Assembly: GCA_907165135.1 (NCBI GenBank)
Contig: OU015569.1
Location: 4,836,001-4,900,000 of the forward strand
Source: Oikopleura dioica
Taxonomy: Eukaryota > Chordata > Appendicularia > Copelata > Oikopleuridae
Length of the DNA stretch: 64,000 bases
Reading direction: 5' to 3'
Part shown: in pieces, positions 1-11,794 of the stretch
How the letters are laid out: each line of letters opens with the position of its first letter
Position numbering within the stretch: position 1 is the stretch's first letter
Translations under genes and position numbers: made by a program
Notes under the pieces: generated by a model
The model's database searches: none
What the model was told of the DNA's origin: nothing
Seen by the model: the letters and a program-made list of their open reading frames with translations, nothing else

Positions 1-340
1 TTCCGGTCGCCGTTTTTGTTCTAGAAATGCTAGAATGACAAAAAAAGCGGGAAAATGGTCCTTGAAGTTAGTTCTTCTGTGGGTGAAAAAATGAGAATCA
101 TATCTCTAACTATAAGATGCTTATCACCAAAATTCTATTTTCTTATGAAAATGGGACCGAAAATTAGGAAGGTGCAGCAACAACGAAATACATACAAAAT
201 TTAGAATTTTTATCGTTTAAAAAAGTTTCGCTGTATATTTGACCAATATCTTTTTGCCCACAGTAGAACTTACCATAAGGATCAGTTTCCGGGTTCATTC
301 ATCATCCTAGCATTTCTAGAACAAAAACGGCGACCGGAAA
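1..340. mobile_element. MITE-like element with ~38-bp terminal inverted repeats
   Basis: The first ~38 bases (starting ttccggtcgccgtttttg) recur as their reverse complement at about 303-340, with one mismatch near the inner end. The ~260 bp between holds no convincing reading frame. Size and structure fit a non-autonomous DNA transposon. The left flank lies outside the window, so no target duplication can be checked and the superfamily is unknown. Confidence 0.75.
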
Positions 341-1589
341 CGTATTTTCCGGTAACCAGCCGGTTAACCGGTCAATCCTTGGAGTTATCAAGAGTTTGAC
401 CCACCATTCGACTCGTCTCAACAAGCTGAAGAAAACTGCACTTTCAGAATTTTTACGATTTTCAGACCCACAAAAATTTTTTTGAAATTATCATTATAAT
501 TCACTGTTAGAAAATTTTAACCTACTTTAGTAGTAATGCTTCATTACTGGGCCAGTAACACTGGTTAAAATATATTCTTTGAGTTTCAACTGCTTTTTTA
601 AAAGTGTTAGCAGTGCAGAGATGGATTCAAAGGTTGGAAATGATGCACCGTCCAGCGATTTCAAATGATGACTCCTTCTTTATTCTTCAGTTGCAATCAA
701 TTAGTCGTCAATTTGCGTAAGCCACATCCTGTGGATTTTGACGTGCTGTCCATTGCTAATAACTAGAGCCAAACGAGTCGTTTGTCGCTGTGAATACGTT
801 ACAGCGCTCCGCTCAAAGCCGATAAATGAGCAGTAAATGCGACATGGAGCACTTTGACGACATCCTCAATTCCCAGAAACAATAGTTTAAAAACCAACTT
901 TTCGCTTGCTCCCTCCCAGAATAAAAAAAAATCCGAGAAGCGAAGGAAATATTTAGAGAAGCGATGATGGCGAACGACAAGTGCGGCGCATCCCTCTGCA
1001 CACAGGTAAGTGCAATAATCTTGTCGAAAAGACATCTTGCGGCAGTTCTACAAATATAGCCAATAAACCGATTCGGCGGGCAAATAATATTGAAAGATAA
1101 TACTCAATCTTCAATTCTGACCAAAAATTTAACCTCGGCATCTCATAAATTTCCAGACAAATGGAGTAGAAAGTTCTTTGAAGCCTTCTAAATATAATTT
1201 CCCAAATTTAACACCAATGATTGTCGAGATAAAATACGGTGATTTCCGTCTAAAACTTTGCAGAAAGTGGCATGATAATTTGTTGCTGCAGTCATTAAAA
1301 CACGGGCAACTCGAACTTTTGCTTTATAAATGAACTCATAAATGTATTCGGAAGAGCATATTTCTCGATCATATCGGCCACAGATTTTTGATCCACTTTT
1401 CTGTTTTAGTTTTATTAATTTTTACTGTTTCGTTGATTAAATTTTAACGTTAAAACGCCTCACTAGCACGGTAAGCTACAATAATCCTTTATAAACATTT
1501 TAATCCTTGTTGGATTCTACTTTTTTCTCCGAATCCGTCTCCTCAATATTTTATTTAACTGGAACTTACAGTGTTACAATCGCATTCAC
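341..1589. other. Non-coding stretch, no supported gene
   Basis: Short overlapping frames occur on the minus strand near 800-1140, but none shows a domain, a consistent splice pattern or a repeated family. An upstream exon of the small membrane-protein gene could lie here, because an acceptor-like ttacag precedes base 1571. Confidence 0.4.
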
Positions 1590-2271
1590 ATGGACGGGCA
1601 GAGCCATGAAGGATGTAAATGGTTACTCGGACTGAAATACTGCTGTCAGAAGCACTTGCGCAGTTTCATTGGCATTTTCAATAGCAGACAGGATGAATGT
1701 CTACCTTTGGAGACATTGATGAAGAAGACGCCAAATTTCAACCCAGAGGCAAGCTCGAGAATCCCAGATGAAGTTCTCGATGAAAGAATTTCGGAAGTCA
1801 TGGAAAGCTCCCCACATGAAGAGGTAAATGATAATGCTTTAAAATTGAAATCATTTCTTTTTTGTTCAGACTTGTTTCGAAACTTCGGTAAGATCAAGCT
1901 GGTATTCGGACAATTTGATTCGCTTCTTATGGCTCTCCTTTATTGTTGTCTCCTGCTTGACCCTATTCATCTCCTACGTTATCTTCAAGTATGCTGGAAG
2001 TACTTGTTTCTTGGTTTAACATGGTTCTAGGAGAAGGCATAACAACGTCCTTAGCAGTTCCAGGAGGAGTCTGGAAGCCAACTACCCTGGTTCCTGCCCA
2101 TCGCCTCGTCGAGCAATCATCCCCTCCACTGTTATTGGAACACAGATTTGTCTTCAAGTATGCTTTGAATTGATCTAAGTGAAATACCTTTTCGTTAAGG
2201 CATCTGACTCCCAGGATCCGCTTCTTCCTTCTGAGAGAAAAACTTACCAAGACAACCCTTCAACCAAATAA
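1590..2271 (+). CDS. Small Cys-rich single-pass membrane protein, unrecognised family
   Basis: Four exons (1590-1823, 1870-1988, 2031-2157, 2200-2271) join in frame into 184 codons, separated by GT-AG introns of 46, 42 and 42 bp. The N-terminal part has Cys at about residues 9, 18 and 19, then an acidic stretch. One hydrophobic helix (LIRFLWLSFIVVSCLTLF) lies near residues 92-110 and is followed by a basic, Ser-rich tail. This suggests a type I or type III membrane protein. No signal peptide follows the chosen ATG, and an acceptor-like ttacag ends at 1570, so a further 5' exon carrying the true start is possible. The TAA stop overlaps an AATAAA (2267-2272). I do not recognise the family. Confidence 0.62.
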
Positions 2272-2272
2272 A
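2267..2272 (+). terminator. Poly(A) signal overlapping the stop codon
   Basis: AATAAA begins two bases before the TAA stop of the membrane-protein gene and contains it, so the 3'UTR would be only some 10-30 nt. This is inferred from sequence; the cleavage site is not visible. Confidence 0.5.
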
Positions 2273-2920
2273 GCCATCTTTTTTGTAAAAAAAACAAGTT
2301 TATTGATTCGGAAAGGCGCTAATATTAATAACAGGATATCGGCGAATGTCAAGTGTCGCTGAACTGATGTTTCGCCAATTGTTCGGTCTTCCTTGATTGC
2401 AGCATAATTTATCGAAGCGTTTGACATTAATCGTACGTCTAAAAGAGGGTTGTGAAAGGCTAAGTGTTGGATTTTACGGAAATTTTTTTGTTTGCAAACA
2501 GTTCTTCTTTCAGCGATTTCTCTTTCCTTGTCATTGCAGGTGGTCGCTTCATTATTCTCTTGAATGCATGAGTCGTCTTTGCTTGAGTTTATGATTTGCA
2601 GAAGTTTGCAAAAACTTTACCGAGTACTTCAAGATACAAAATGAAAACTGAGTCCTTTATCGTAAGATAGATATTCTTGACGAGCCAGTACAGAAAGTTA
2701 TAAACAGATGCAACCATGAAATCGGCGACAGCTAACAATGTCGCTTGAAAGGGTTCGTTCCACTAACCGCTAGCGTGTCCTTGCATAATTTTCAAAAGTA
2801 AACAACTATTTTGTTTTCTAACAATGGCAGCCTAGAGGTATCTCTGGCTTCCGCTTAAATTCTAGCTTAGAGGCTTAGCCTTGGCTTCTAAATGTATAAT
2901 TCCAAAGTTTAGAATCTAAC
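2272..2920. other. Intergenic, nothing supported
   Basis: This separates the plus-strand membrane-protein gene from the 3' end of the minus-strand channel gene (convergent genes). It is AT-rich with only short unrelated frames. The end of the channel gene, including the rest of TM2, might extend into it. Confidence 0.4.
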
Positions 2921-2922
2921 CT

Positions 2923-5900
2923 AAGCAAAATACGAAAAATATCTTGACTGGCCTAATTTACTGCAAGGCGGATTAGTGCTTGAAAAACACGTTTTGCGAA
3001 GGTGTCTGCGTCCAAATAATGAAGTGGCTGTAGCCCGTCCTATTGACATGCCGAGCATAAATCCAGCTGTACCTCCGACATCCGCAACAAACTGAATTGG
3101 CGAATGGAGCGAATCAAAAGCAGAATTCACTTTGGGCTCACCTGCATCGGCGTGATGTCAGCCTTTTCCTGCAGCTCGAATTCGGCTTCCTTTTGTTTAA
3201 GGTTAAGCCCAAGAAAAGGCAGAACAATAATCAAATCGCAAGATAAGAAATCTTATTTCAAAACGAGGCTCAACCCGTTGTCCTCTAAAACTACCATCGC
3301 CGTCGTCACTTTGATTTTGAAGCTGGTCGTGTTCTCGTTCACTTTCTCGCAGCGCTCCTCATCGCTAGTCGGTACGCCGAGCTGCTTTAGTTGATCCACA
3401 TTGTGCTCGTGAATCCCGTCGAAAACGATGTTCATTTTGTAGCTTATGTCGGAGCACTCCACCGGGCAGTCGCAGATGATTTCGTGCTCGTGGATCTTCA
3501 TCATGCAAAATATTTGCTAATTAGAGTTAAATTCGACCCTTTTTTGGTGTTTTATTTTCTGTTAAATCAGGACTCTGGATGTCGGATTCCGTCAAATAGA
3601 AAATTACCTGCTGAATCGTGCAAGTTAGATACTTCGTATCGTCAAGATGAGAGAACGTGTTATTCCACCAGGGCATTTTACCAAATGGGTCAATCGTGTG
3701 TCATGCCGCGTTGATGCAAGTGAGGAATCAATCCGCTTATCTGAGTCTTACTTCAGCGACCTTTTCGAGAAGGCCCAAGCACTTTTTAATTATTCGCAGC
3801 TGTCCGTTTCCGCGTTTCCGACTTCTAATTTTTTTCGCGGGTTCATGTTTATATAAGAAAATAATAATTAGCTGTTCTAACAGTAAAAGGGGGTCAGAGG
3901 TCGGCCTACCCGTTCTTATACTATCTGCTAATTAGAGAAGTTCTCTCTCTCTTTGAATTATTCAAGTCTTTTTGCCTGAAAGTAGAATCTTTTTTGAGAG
4001 ATTAAAATTTGATACCAATTATCGGAATGAAAGAGTTTTCTATTTGACCAAGTTCAGATTGTGAACGTAAGCGCTGGCAGGTGCCATTCTATTGCGATCG
4101 AGCGCATTTGCCTGTCAAGAAACGCGATACGATAATTTATGATCTTAAGAATGTGCCACCAGTAATCGTCGAAAATCGCCAAAAATCTACTTTATAGAAG
4201 AAGGGATTACTTTTGACCATCTTTTTGAATGAAATTTTTATGATTTCTCAAACGGATCATCATTGATGTTCAAATCGACCCCGCATCAATGTTTGAGGTC
4301 TATCTTCTTCCAGCTGACACACGATCGACCCCAAGAACAGTCGCATGTTTTCGTGACGTTCATGGCATAGCACTCTTCCCGACAAGATTGACGCCTTTGC
4401 GGTGGAGAGAGTATTAGTTTGAGGGACGTGTACTCTATCTACTCACGTGTACGGCCACTCTTTGGTCGAGTTGAGGACCTTTTCAGTGCAGCGTGAGTAG
4501 GGATGCCCGAGGAACTTTTTGTGAGCTTGTTGGATGCGGTTCACCGGGACGCCGATTTGGTTGTTGACTTGGAAACGAGACGTATGCGCAACGATATTTG
4601 GCCGCTCGAACGGATTGTCTAAACCATTTTCAAAGAGAATTCGACTCTTGTTTAGATTCAGTGAAAAATTGTTAGCGAAAATAACCTTGCTGGAATTCGT
4701 CTCTAATCATCAGAGAATTCCGAAAAAATTAGGTCAATGAATTATTACAAAGTACCGGGCATAGGCTAAGCCTTTATTCGTGTTATAAGCTAAGTGCCCC
4801 TTCGTGTCCCCTTACTTGCCAATTGCGACATAATGATATGGGACGATAAACACTTACCTAGGTACATAGAGAAATCTCTGGTAGTGTGTTGACCACCAAA
4901 CGTGCGGTCAGACTCATTATAAGCCACCGTGATCGTCAAGGTGTTTGAGTAGCCAGGTGAGGGCGACTTTCAGCGGTTGGCAGAATGCTCAATTCAAAGC
5001 CTCTCAAGCGTCTGATTTCCTCGGTACTGTATCGTCTCAACAGATGGCAAGGGAAAATATTCGTTAATAAATGGGGTATTTGGATAATGCGAAAGTGGAT
5101 GGAATTTTATTTAACGTGAATTGAGTGTATTTTGATAATATTTAAAGTTATTTAGATTTGGGTGCTCGAGAATATCGTCAACCTAATAAACTGAAAGCGA
5201 GGGTCGAATTGCAAGCAACGTCCGTACTTTGTGAGGACTTTTGAGTGTTCAGACTTCTCGATTAGACGAATCCTTTTTGAGAGAATTTATTTGGTAACTG
5301 CGAGTTTCAAACTTGAGAAATTCACTTCGCGATAAAAGTTCGGAAAAATTTTGTATAAATTCCTCTGATCGACTAGCATCTGCTCTAGGAGAAATATTTG
5401 ACAGATAAAAAGCTCTGTAACACTCGTCTGAATTCCAACTATCACGGCAGTCCATGCTCCTGTATTGGCACTGCAAGATGTTCATTCCTTGGTGCGTCTC
5501 CGAAGCAAGCGTCACCGCAAACTCCGAATCGTTGGAGTACTGGCCCCGCGAATAGCAAAATTAAAACGAACCTTCTCAAGATCGAGGAAAGTGTTTTCAC
5601 GTTCCTTTTTCCATGCTTCGGAACTCTTGATCAGCTCCCAATTAACTTTGTCGTCGATTGCGCTGCCGCGAAGATAAAGTGGTCGAATAATTGTCATTAA
5701 ATCTTTGCTTGGCTAGGTGATTTTTTTTCCCCTGAAGTTGAGAAGTTCAAATGACTGTCTCTCGCTAAATTTTAGAGAAGTAATTGTTAACTGAGCCTTC
5801 GTGAATGTGATTTAGAACCATTCTACTGTGCATCGAGTTCAAGCACGTTGTTACTCGCGGAAATTCCACACTTCGTCCATCTTAAAAAAAAACGCCCTTT

Positions 5901-6242
5901 TTTCAAGCTCAATGCGTATTTTGTCTACCTACGCCCTGGCGATAGACGGTGACCATGGAACTTGTGTATTTTGAATAGATGTTGACATTTTTGTACACCA
6001 CCGCCCAAGTGTAATAAATTCCGAAAGTGGTGAAGAAGAACCAAACTACTCGGCGAATAACCGGCTCGCGGTCGTTGATTATCCATCTGATTCCTTTTTA
6101 CAGGTTCAAAAAAGGAATATGCATCGCAAATGCCGATGTTTATTTCCATAAAGTCTCTTTGTGGAACCTGTTCCTGTAGGGCCATCCTCTAGCAGGACAT
6201 TGATTCGCATCAGACTGGCCTTAGCGGGGCCGTCAAAGTTTC
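2923..6242 (-). CDS. DEG/ENaC (ASIC-like) amiloride-sensitive sodium channel subunit, multi-exon
   Basis: Successive minus-strand exons follow the order of this trimeric cation-channel family. Near 6100-5935 is TM1 (RRVVWFFFTTFGIYYTWAVV). Near 5845-5760 is the post-TM1 motif (FPRVTTCLNSM). Near 5700-5250 are the finger and thumb segments. Near 5000-4860 comes GYSNTLTITVAYN, near 4640-4440 a segment with LGHPYSRC, and near 4400-4310 the paired Cys exon. A C.CPVEC..ISY exon lies near 3490-3280, then an exon reading EKADITPMQ and the pre-TM2 signature FVADVGGTAGFMLGMSI. Most joins use GT-AG introns of about 45-60 bp. The first exon is uncertain: a Met-containing exon at 6242-6168 is the earliest I can place in frame. 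After GMSI the frame lacks the usual hydrophobic remainder of TM2, so the 3' end is also uncertain. The family call is confident; the exact model is not. Confidence 0.8.
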
Positions 6243-6479
6243 CTTTCAATCAAAGTAGCTTCTCTCTTTTAGTATACGTTTTTGAAGCCCAGTTTTTGAA
6301 AAAAAAGAAGTCTATTACTGGCTAATGAGAAGCAAAAATGAATGCAAGTTACTGTATTTCCATTTACATTTCGTCGCGTTTGGAGAAACCGCCTTCGATG
6401 CGTTAATAAATGATGCTCGGTCACTGCAAAATTTGATCCTCTCACAACAGCTGCTGCGTTTTGCATTAGAATAGGCATT

Positions 6480-7080
6480 ACTGTATCAGAGCGGGGTGAT
6501 TAAACCAAATCAATCCGGGATTGTAGGTAGTCCAGGAGCAGTCTGAACAGCTAAGAAAGGAAATTTGATTTTGCGCGGTTTTCAGCGTCAGTAATGCACC
6601 GACTGGCACCTTGTGGCTCGGCGCTTGAGCAATGCAGAATTATATGCATGACTATTATTATCGTTTTAGAACATGATTCTATTAGATTTTAAAGCGTGAC
6701 GAATTCATAGAATAATTTCGTTCAATTTTTTCCTATTTTTGTACGCAAAAGACCAAAAACTCAGGTGATTTTAGCATTTTATCGGATAAAAAAAACGATT
6801 TTAGCCTTACTAAAAAGTTGGTGAGCTTTGTTTTTGTGTTAAACCGCTTTAAATAGCGTCATTAATGATAAAAACATCAAAAAACCTTGAATTGCATGTT
6901 TTCGAAAATTCTTGGAAAAGAGAGAATTTCTCTAGAAATGAAGTTGTTGTGAGGGCCCGATTTCTCATTTCAGTCAGTTCCCGAACTTGTCGGGTCCGAA
7001 ACGCGCATTTTAACGGGTAAGAAATTGCGTTTTTTGAGATTGAACGAAATACTGACTTTTATTTTTAGTCTTACCACCGC
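6480..7080. other. Intergenic AT-rich sequence
   Basis: Lies upstream of the channel gene and before the hairpin element. I see no coding signal, only short A/T runs. It may contain the channel promoter and missing 5' exon. Confidence 0.35.
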
Positions 7081-7656
7081 GGCCAATTTCAATAAGGAAT
7101 AGAAATTCCAAATCCTTACCTCCCATGTATTTATGATCGTTGGAAAGAGCGTAAAAAGTTACGTCAGAAAAAAATATTTCTAGAGGCTGAGTCATCACAA
7201 ATGACGTCATGGCGGCTGGTTGAAGTTCCAAAAGCCCAAAGGTTGGGTCCCCTCTCATTTTTTTTCCACAAATGGAAAATTTGAGTTAAATACAGGAAAA
7301 TGATCGCCTTGACCTACTCTAGGTGAAGAGCTATATTTTTCGGAAAAAATTTTGAAAAAATCGAAAAAAAATTTTTTTTTCTAGAGTTGGATCTTTCATA
7401 TATAGCTCTTCACCTACAGTAGGCCAAGGCGATCATTTTGATATATTGAACTCAAATTTTGCATTTCTAGAAAAAAAATGAGAGGGGACCCAACGTTTGG
7501 GACTTTTGGAACTTCAACCAGCCGCCATGACGTCATTAATGATGACTCAGCCCCTAAAACTATTTTTTTCTGACGTAACTTTTTACGCTCTTTCTAACGA
7601 GCACAAAAACATGGGGGGTTAGGATTTGGAATTTCTATTCCTTATTGAAATTGGCC
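7081..7656. mobile_element. Hairpin (fold-back) MITE, ~576 bp
   Basis: From ggccaatttcaataagg at 7081 to its complement ending at 7656 the sequence is one long imperfect palindrome. Matching arm segments include the tgacgtcatggcggctgg region (7202 and its complement near 7530) and the gatcgccttgacctac block around 7301, mirrored near 7430. Arms are ~250 bp with a short A/T-rich centre. I could not find a clear target duplication. Confidence 0.8.
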
Positions 7657-7915
7657 CGCCAAAATACTCCAAAGGGAGTAGTCGAATCTCAACGATCTCC
7701 TGGAAAGGTGGTTTGAGGATCACAGATATCCTAAAAAAGGGATAGCGAAGATGATGATGGTGGAAAACTTTCCTCCTGAGTCTAAATCCTGAATAAAATC
7801 AATTTCTTTCACTAATTGTCTTTGTCTCTTTCTTTTGCAGGTTGTTAGCTTAGTTACGCGGTCGATCTCGTAGTTTTGCGGTTAATTCAGTAGTAGTGCG
7901 GCTATAAATTAATGC
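7657..7915. other. Spacer between two mobile elements
   Basis: No supported gene. The phrase cctgaataaaatcaatt near 7788 recurs near 22740 and 22790 inside the large caspase intron, suggesting dispersed repeat debris. Confidence 0.35.
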
Positions 7916-7924
7916 CAATGCGCT
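7916..7924. repeat. Left target-site duplication of fold-back element
   Basis: CAATGCGCT (CCAATGCGCT if the base at 7915 is included) precedes the element and recurs directly after it at 11786-11794. Confidence 0.75.
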
Positions 7925-9522
7925 GAGAGGCGGACATTCAAACCAATCGGACATTCAAACCGATCGGACATTCAAACCAAAACGGACATTCATAATATGG
8001 TTTGAATGTCCGATCGGTTTGAATGCCCGATCGGTTTGAATGTCTGATTTTTTGCGTCAATGGTTTGAATGTTCCTATTTTTTTCGCAGAAAAGACGAAA
8101 AAAATGTTTGTGAGGTTATTGGTTTCCCCCTTTCTGAAAGATTTTTCAGAATAATGAAAATTTTTTACTTATTTACTTGTTACCGAAAATAAAAGATATG
8201 ACTAGGCTCTAAATCAAAATCTATATCCTTGGTTCATTTCTTGGTGTAGGGCGGCTTCGTTCGCAATTTCGTTCACAATAACGCCGTTCGTAATCTTGCG
8301 AACGCCGTTCGCACCGAAAAAAAATCTTCCCGTGAGTGTGCGCTACGCGCACTTTCTGTTAGAGAACTCGTTGGCTTGGCAGGAGCAGTCTTTTTCTACC
8401 GCTGGGACACATTTTGAAAAAAGTTGTGAACGATTTCCGGCCAAAAATTTTTCGATTTTGCGAACGAAGCCGCCCGCCACCCTCATTTCTCACCAAACTC
8501 TTACTGTAGATCCTTTTAAAGGACAATTACAAGCAATGAAAAATAAAACTAGATATTTTCCGAAAGAATTTTATCTTCGCCCTTTTTTTCGTGGGTTTTG
8601 CTGAGAAAAATGCACTTATGTCAGTCAAATCGACTTTTATCAGCCTTCCCATATTATATGGGCCATATATCGATTTTGCTCAAACTTCATAATATGATAG
8701 TTGACTTTCTAATCTTATCATAATTGAAAAAATTTATGATTTGGGGATGCTTTGAGATTTTCTAGCGCCTAAAAGTTGACTGAAACTATCAGATACGCAA
8801 ATTTAAGAATTTCAACTTTTGTTCTAGGCGTGTTATGATTACGATCCATAACTTTTTTGAACCTAATGAATCACTGAATTCATTCTGGCGCTTCGTCGCG
8901 GTTCAAGCCTTTAGAAGGGTCGAGACCCAGCAATACGTATATGATATACGGTATATCGAAATGTCTATTTTTTGATAAAAAGGGTAACCGGTGAAAATAT
9001 TTCGTTGGAACGAATAATTCGTTAGAAAAACGAATAATTCGTTATATAACGAGCCAAAGTCCTATAGAATCCGAATCTATATGCGCTCCGCGCCTGATTT
9101 GATAGAGAAGCTCATTTTCGAGGATGTTATCTTTCTACCTAACCGCGCAAACAGTCAGTAAAAACATTTTTTACCGAGGGTAACGAATTATTCGTTGAAA
9201 CGAATTATTTATACCGGCGACGATAAAAGTCGAACCATCATATTTTCGAATCGAGCCACTTGGATGACCGACCAGGGGTTCAAAAACGCTATTAATACCC
9301 ACAAAATGATGTAATATGTATATCAAAATGCTTCTCTGCTCATAAGGAGTCTTTAAAACAGATTTTAAACCCAAACCACTTGGATAACCGCCTGGTTATT
9401 AGCGGTTCAGAGTGTTTCACGCTCTTGGTATCAACAAAATGCTTGTATATATTTATCGAAATGATTCTCTACTCAAGAACAGTCTTTTTAACAGATTTTC
9501 GAACTAAACTACTTGGTTCAAT

Positions 9523-9757
9523 GGAAGGTTGCAATTCGTCTGGGAACGCTTGTTTTGAAATCTAAAATAACATGTTCTAGAGATTTTTTAGGAAAAATGA
9601 GGCGCGAAGGTAGAGAAATTTCAAAAATAGAAATCATTTTTACCACAAAAAACTTCGATTCGGGGCATAACAAATTTCGGAGGAATAATGCAAAATCCTC
9701 AAGAACATGTTATTTCAGACTACAAAACAATCGAACCAAGACTAATTGCATACTTCC
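9523..9757. mobile_element. Nested 235-bp hAT-like MITE inside the left arm
   Basis: Ends GGAAGGTTGCAATT and AATTGCATACTTCC are imperfect inverted repeats. The 8-bp GGTTCAAT flanks both sides (9515-9522 and 9758-9765). The mirror position in the right arm, near 10638-10650, lacks the insert and acts as an empty site. The 8-bp duplication suggests hAT. Confidence 0.75.
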
Positions 9758-9818
9758 GGTTCAATGACTGGTGAGTCGTGGTTCGAGACAGTTCATCTTC
9801 TATTCACAGTCCTTTTTA

Positions 9819-10580
9819 TACGATTCAGTCTACAACGGAGCCAAGCCGACCTGAAGGGGAGGCCAGTTCCGTTCATACAATTCAGTCTGCGACGGGGCCA
9901 AGCCGACCCGGAGGGAGGCCAGTTCTGTCTATACAATTCAGTCTGTGACGGGGCCAAGCCGACCCGAAGGGGAGGCCAGTTAAGTTTATAGAATTCAGTC
10001 TGCGTCGGGGCCAAGCCGACCCGAAGGACAGGCCAGTAACGTTTATACAATTCAGGCTGCGTCGGGGCCAAGCCGACCCGAAGGGGAGGCCAGTTCCGTT
10101 TATAGAATTCAGTCTGCGACGGGGCCAAGCCGACTCGAAGGATAGGCCAGTTACGTTTATATAATTCAGTCTGCGTCGGGGCTAAGCCGACCCGAAGGGG
10201 AAGCAAGTTACGTTTATATAATTCAGTCTGCGTCTGGGCTAAGGCGACCCGAAGGGGAGGCCAGTTCCGTTTATGCATTTCAGTCTGCGTCGGGGCAAAG
10301 CCGATTCTCTTCGAGTCTTATAAACTAAACTGGCCTCCCCTTCGGGTCCGCTTGGCCCCGTCTCAGACTGAATTAAAAAAACGGAGCTGACCCTCCTTCC
10401 GGTCGGCTTGGCCCCGTCTCATACTGTATAATATAAACTAGAATGGCCTCACCTTCGGGTCAGCTTGGCTCTGTCGCAGACTGAATTGTATAATCGTGAC
10501 TGGTCTCCCCTTCGGGTCGGCTTGGCCCCGTCGCAGACTGAATTTAATAAATGGGACTGGCCTCCCCTTCAGGTAGGCTT
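9819..10580. repeat. 57-bp minisatellite, arrayed in opposite orientations about the element centre
   Basis: About eight full copies plus a partial one run from 9819 to ~10305. Each has a ttcagtctgcg, ggggccaagccgacccgaagg, ggccagtt core. About four and a half copies run inverted from ~10320 to 10580. Because 57 is a multiple of three, the repeat creates long spurious frames. Confidence 0.85.
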
Positions 10581-11785
10581 GGTAAATTGGACTGTGAATA
10601 GAAGATGAACTGTCTTGATCCACGACTCACCAGCCATTGAACCAAGTAGTTAAGTTCGCATTTTGTTGATTTGTTGAGCATTTTGTTGATACTCTGAGCA
10701 TGAAAAACTCTGAACCGCTGCTAACCGGGCGGTAAGCGAAGTGGTTCGGGTTGAAAATCTGTTTAAAAGAGTTCTTTAGAGTAAAGAACCACTTTGATAT
10801 ACATATTTAAATACTTGGTGAATATTTAGAGCGTTAACCGCTTTAAACCGCTGTTAACCGGGCGGTTATCCATGTGCTTCGGGTTAAAAAACTGTTTAAA
10901 AGACTCCCTATGAGCAGAACCATTTTGATATACATATTTAAATACTTAGTGGATATTAACAGCATAAACCGCTTTGTGCCGCTCTGAACCGGTCGGTCAA
11001 CCAAGTGGTTCGGTTCGAAAGTCTGATAGAACGACTAATTATCAAAAAAAAATAAATTTTGATATACATATTGCCGGATCTCGACCATTCTAAAGGCTTG
11101 AACAGAATGACCAGCTGGTTCCGAAAATATCATCTCGATGAATTTATTGATTCATAAGGTTCAAAAAAAACAATTGATTTTTATCATAGCACGCCTAGAA
11201 CAAAAGTTGAAATTCTTGCATTTTCGTATCTGGTAGTTTCAGTCAACTTTGAGGCGCAAGAAAATCTCATAGGATCCCCAGATCATTAATTTTCTTTCAG
11301 TAATGAAAAGATTTGACACTCAACTATCACATAATTAAGTTTGAGCTTAATCGATATGTGGGAAGGCTGATATAAAACGACTTGACTGACATAAGTGCAA
11401 TTTTTCTAATCAAAATCTATCAAAAACTAGCCAGGCTAGTCTAGCCTCCATTCTCAATCTTTAGGATGAAATAAAATGCGCTTTTAATTTTTTATATTAT
11501 TTCTTCTGAATAAGTCGCCAAAGTCTACCAGTTATTGGAAAAAAATTTTTTGGTGATTCGCAGAAAAATCTTTCAGATAGGGGGAAACCAATAACCTCAT
11601 TAACATTTTTTCAGTCTTTTTTTGCGAAAAAAACTGGACATTTAAACCACTGATGCAAAAAATCAGACATTTAAACCAATCGGACATTGAAACCAAAACG
11701 GACATTCATAATATGGTTTGAATGACCGATTGGTTTGAATGCCCGATTGGTTTGAATGTCTGATTGGTCTGAATGTCCGCGACTC

Positions 11786-11794
11786 CAATGCGCT
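11786..11794. repeat. Right target-site duplication of fold-back element
   Basis: CAATGCGCT, an exact direct copy of 7916-7924. Confidence 0.75.

Larger units (their letters stand above)
7925..11785. mobile_element. 3.86-kb fold-back transposon with minisatellite core
   Basis: The two halves are reverse complements along almost their whole length. Ends: gagaggcggacattc at 7925 against gaatgtccgcgactc ending at 11785. Farther in: ctttctgaaagat near 8132 against atctttcag near 11570, tcagccttcccat near 8640 against its mirror near 11360, and the ctaggcgtgttatga block near 8823 against its mirror near 11180. The ends carry short direct and inverted repeats of a gacattcaaacc motif. The flanking 9-10-bp duplication fits Foldback or MULE-type DNA transposition. 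No transposase frame is visible, so the element is non-autonomous. Confidence 0.85.

Noticed and set aside
7931-8050. Repeated gacattcaaacc units resembling a CRISPR array
   Set aside because: Units are irregular, occur in both orientations and are mirrored at 11640-11780; they are subterminal repeats of the fold-back element in an animal genome.
8296-8604. 102-residue plus-strand frame
   Set aside because: Lies wholly inside the fold-back arm with no domain and no match in the mirrored copy.
9793-10278. 161-residue minus-strand frame with 19-residue repeats
   Set aside because: It is the translation of the 57-bp minisatellite inside the fold-back element; repeat length divisible by three keeps it open by chance.
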